Shown: piece after piece, positions 6,462 through 6,500 of the stretch
Position numbering within the stretch: the first letter of the stretch is position 1
Layout of the letters: the number at the start of each line of letters is the position of its first letter
Assembly: GCA_022567775.1 (NCBI GenBank)
Contig: JADFGH010000130.1
Coordinates: forward strand, 1 to 6,500
Length of the DNA: 6,500 nucleotides
Direction: 5' to 3'
Source of the DNA: Pseudomonadota bacterium
GTDB lineage: Bacteria; Pseudomonadota; Gammaproteobacteria; Steroidobacterales; Woeseiaceae
Notes under the pieces: generated by a model
Databases searched by the model: none
What the model was told of the DNA's origin: nothing
The model's input: only the letters and a program-made list of their open reading frames with translations
Made by a program: the position numbers and the translations under genes

Positions 6462-6500
6462 CAGGGGACGTCCGAACAATTACCCACCGGGTAGCGGATG

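Larger units (their letters stand above)
6284..6500. other. Intergenic region with several small palindromes and no convincing gene
   Basis: Besides the 12-bp inverted repeat and the candidate promoter, it holds CGGTG-GAAAT-CACCG (6303-6317), a direct repeat GGCCTGAG at 6353-6360 and 6374-6381, GGACGTCC (6466-6473) and TACCC-ACC-GGGTA (6481-6493). The density of palindromes suggests a control region. An ATG at 6498-6500 might start a rightward gene, but nothing past it is visible. Confidence 0.4.

Noticed and set aside
1..6500. CRISPR arrays, tRNA or rRNA genes, insertion sequences, toxin-antitoxin or defence genes
   Set aside because: No spaced repeats, cloverleaf-like segments, transposase motifs or such protein families were seen on either strand.

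Overview
The window is an ordinary-looking chromosomal stretch from a proteobacterium, most likely a gammaproteobacterium. The Kbl, Tdh, Hsp15 and PutA proteins all align by eye with their Escherichia coli counterparts over almost their full length, and the base composition is moderately GC-rich with even codon use. A REP-like palindrome of the GTAG-headed type, common in Pseudomonas and Xanthomonas relatives, fits that placement. The genus cannot be fixed from the sequence; a marine or soil lineage outside the Enterobacterales is only an inference.

Layout: positions 1-2947 (minus) hold one uninterrupted reading frame for the bifunctional proline-catabolic enzyme PutA. Its C-terminus lies beyond the left edge. 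It has no N-terminal DNA-binding domain. Just upstream on the same strand (2971-3369, 23-nt gap) is hslR, encoding the S4-domain Hsp15 protein of stalled-ribosome rescue, so hslR-putA looks like a two-gene transcription unit. A 65-bp divergent intergenic region (3370-3434) carries an extended -10 promoter and a Shine-Dalgarno site for the plus-strand kbl-tdh operon (3435-5680). Positions 5681-5869 are a structured intergenic region with one REP-like element and two imperfect hairpins. A small unrecognised secreted or membrane-anchored protein is encoded on the minus strand at 5870-6283. Positions 6284-6500 have no convincing gene but hold that gene's probable leader, including a perfect 12-bp inverted repeat, further small palindromes and weak promoter-like elements.

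How the genes work together: Tdh oxidises L-threonine to 2-amino-3-ketobutyrate, and Kbl cleaves this with CoA to glycine and acetyl-CoA. PutA oxidises L-proline to glutamate, feeding electrons to quinone and NAD+. The two units together make a small amino-acid catabolism locus built around a shared divergent control region, with a translation quality-control gene (hslR) leading the proline unit. I see no sign of a defence system, CRISPR array, transposase, prophage, tRNA or rRNA. The points worth a second look are mainly the gene arrangement, the RHH-less PutA and the structured leader of the small secreted protein. I found nothing that justifies claiming a new biological system.
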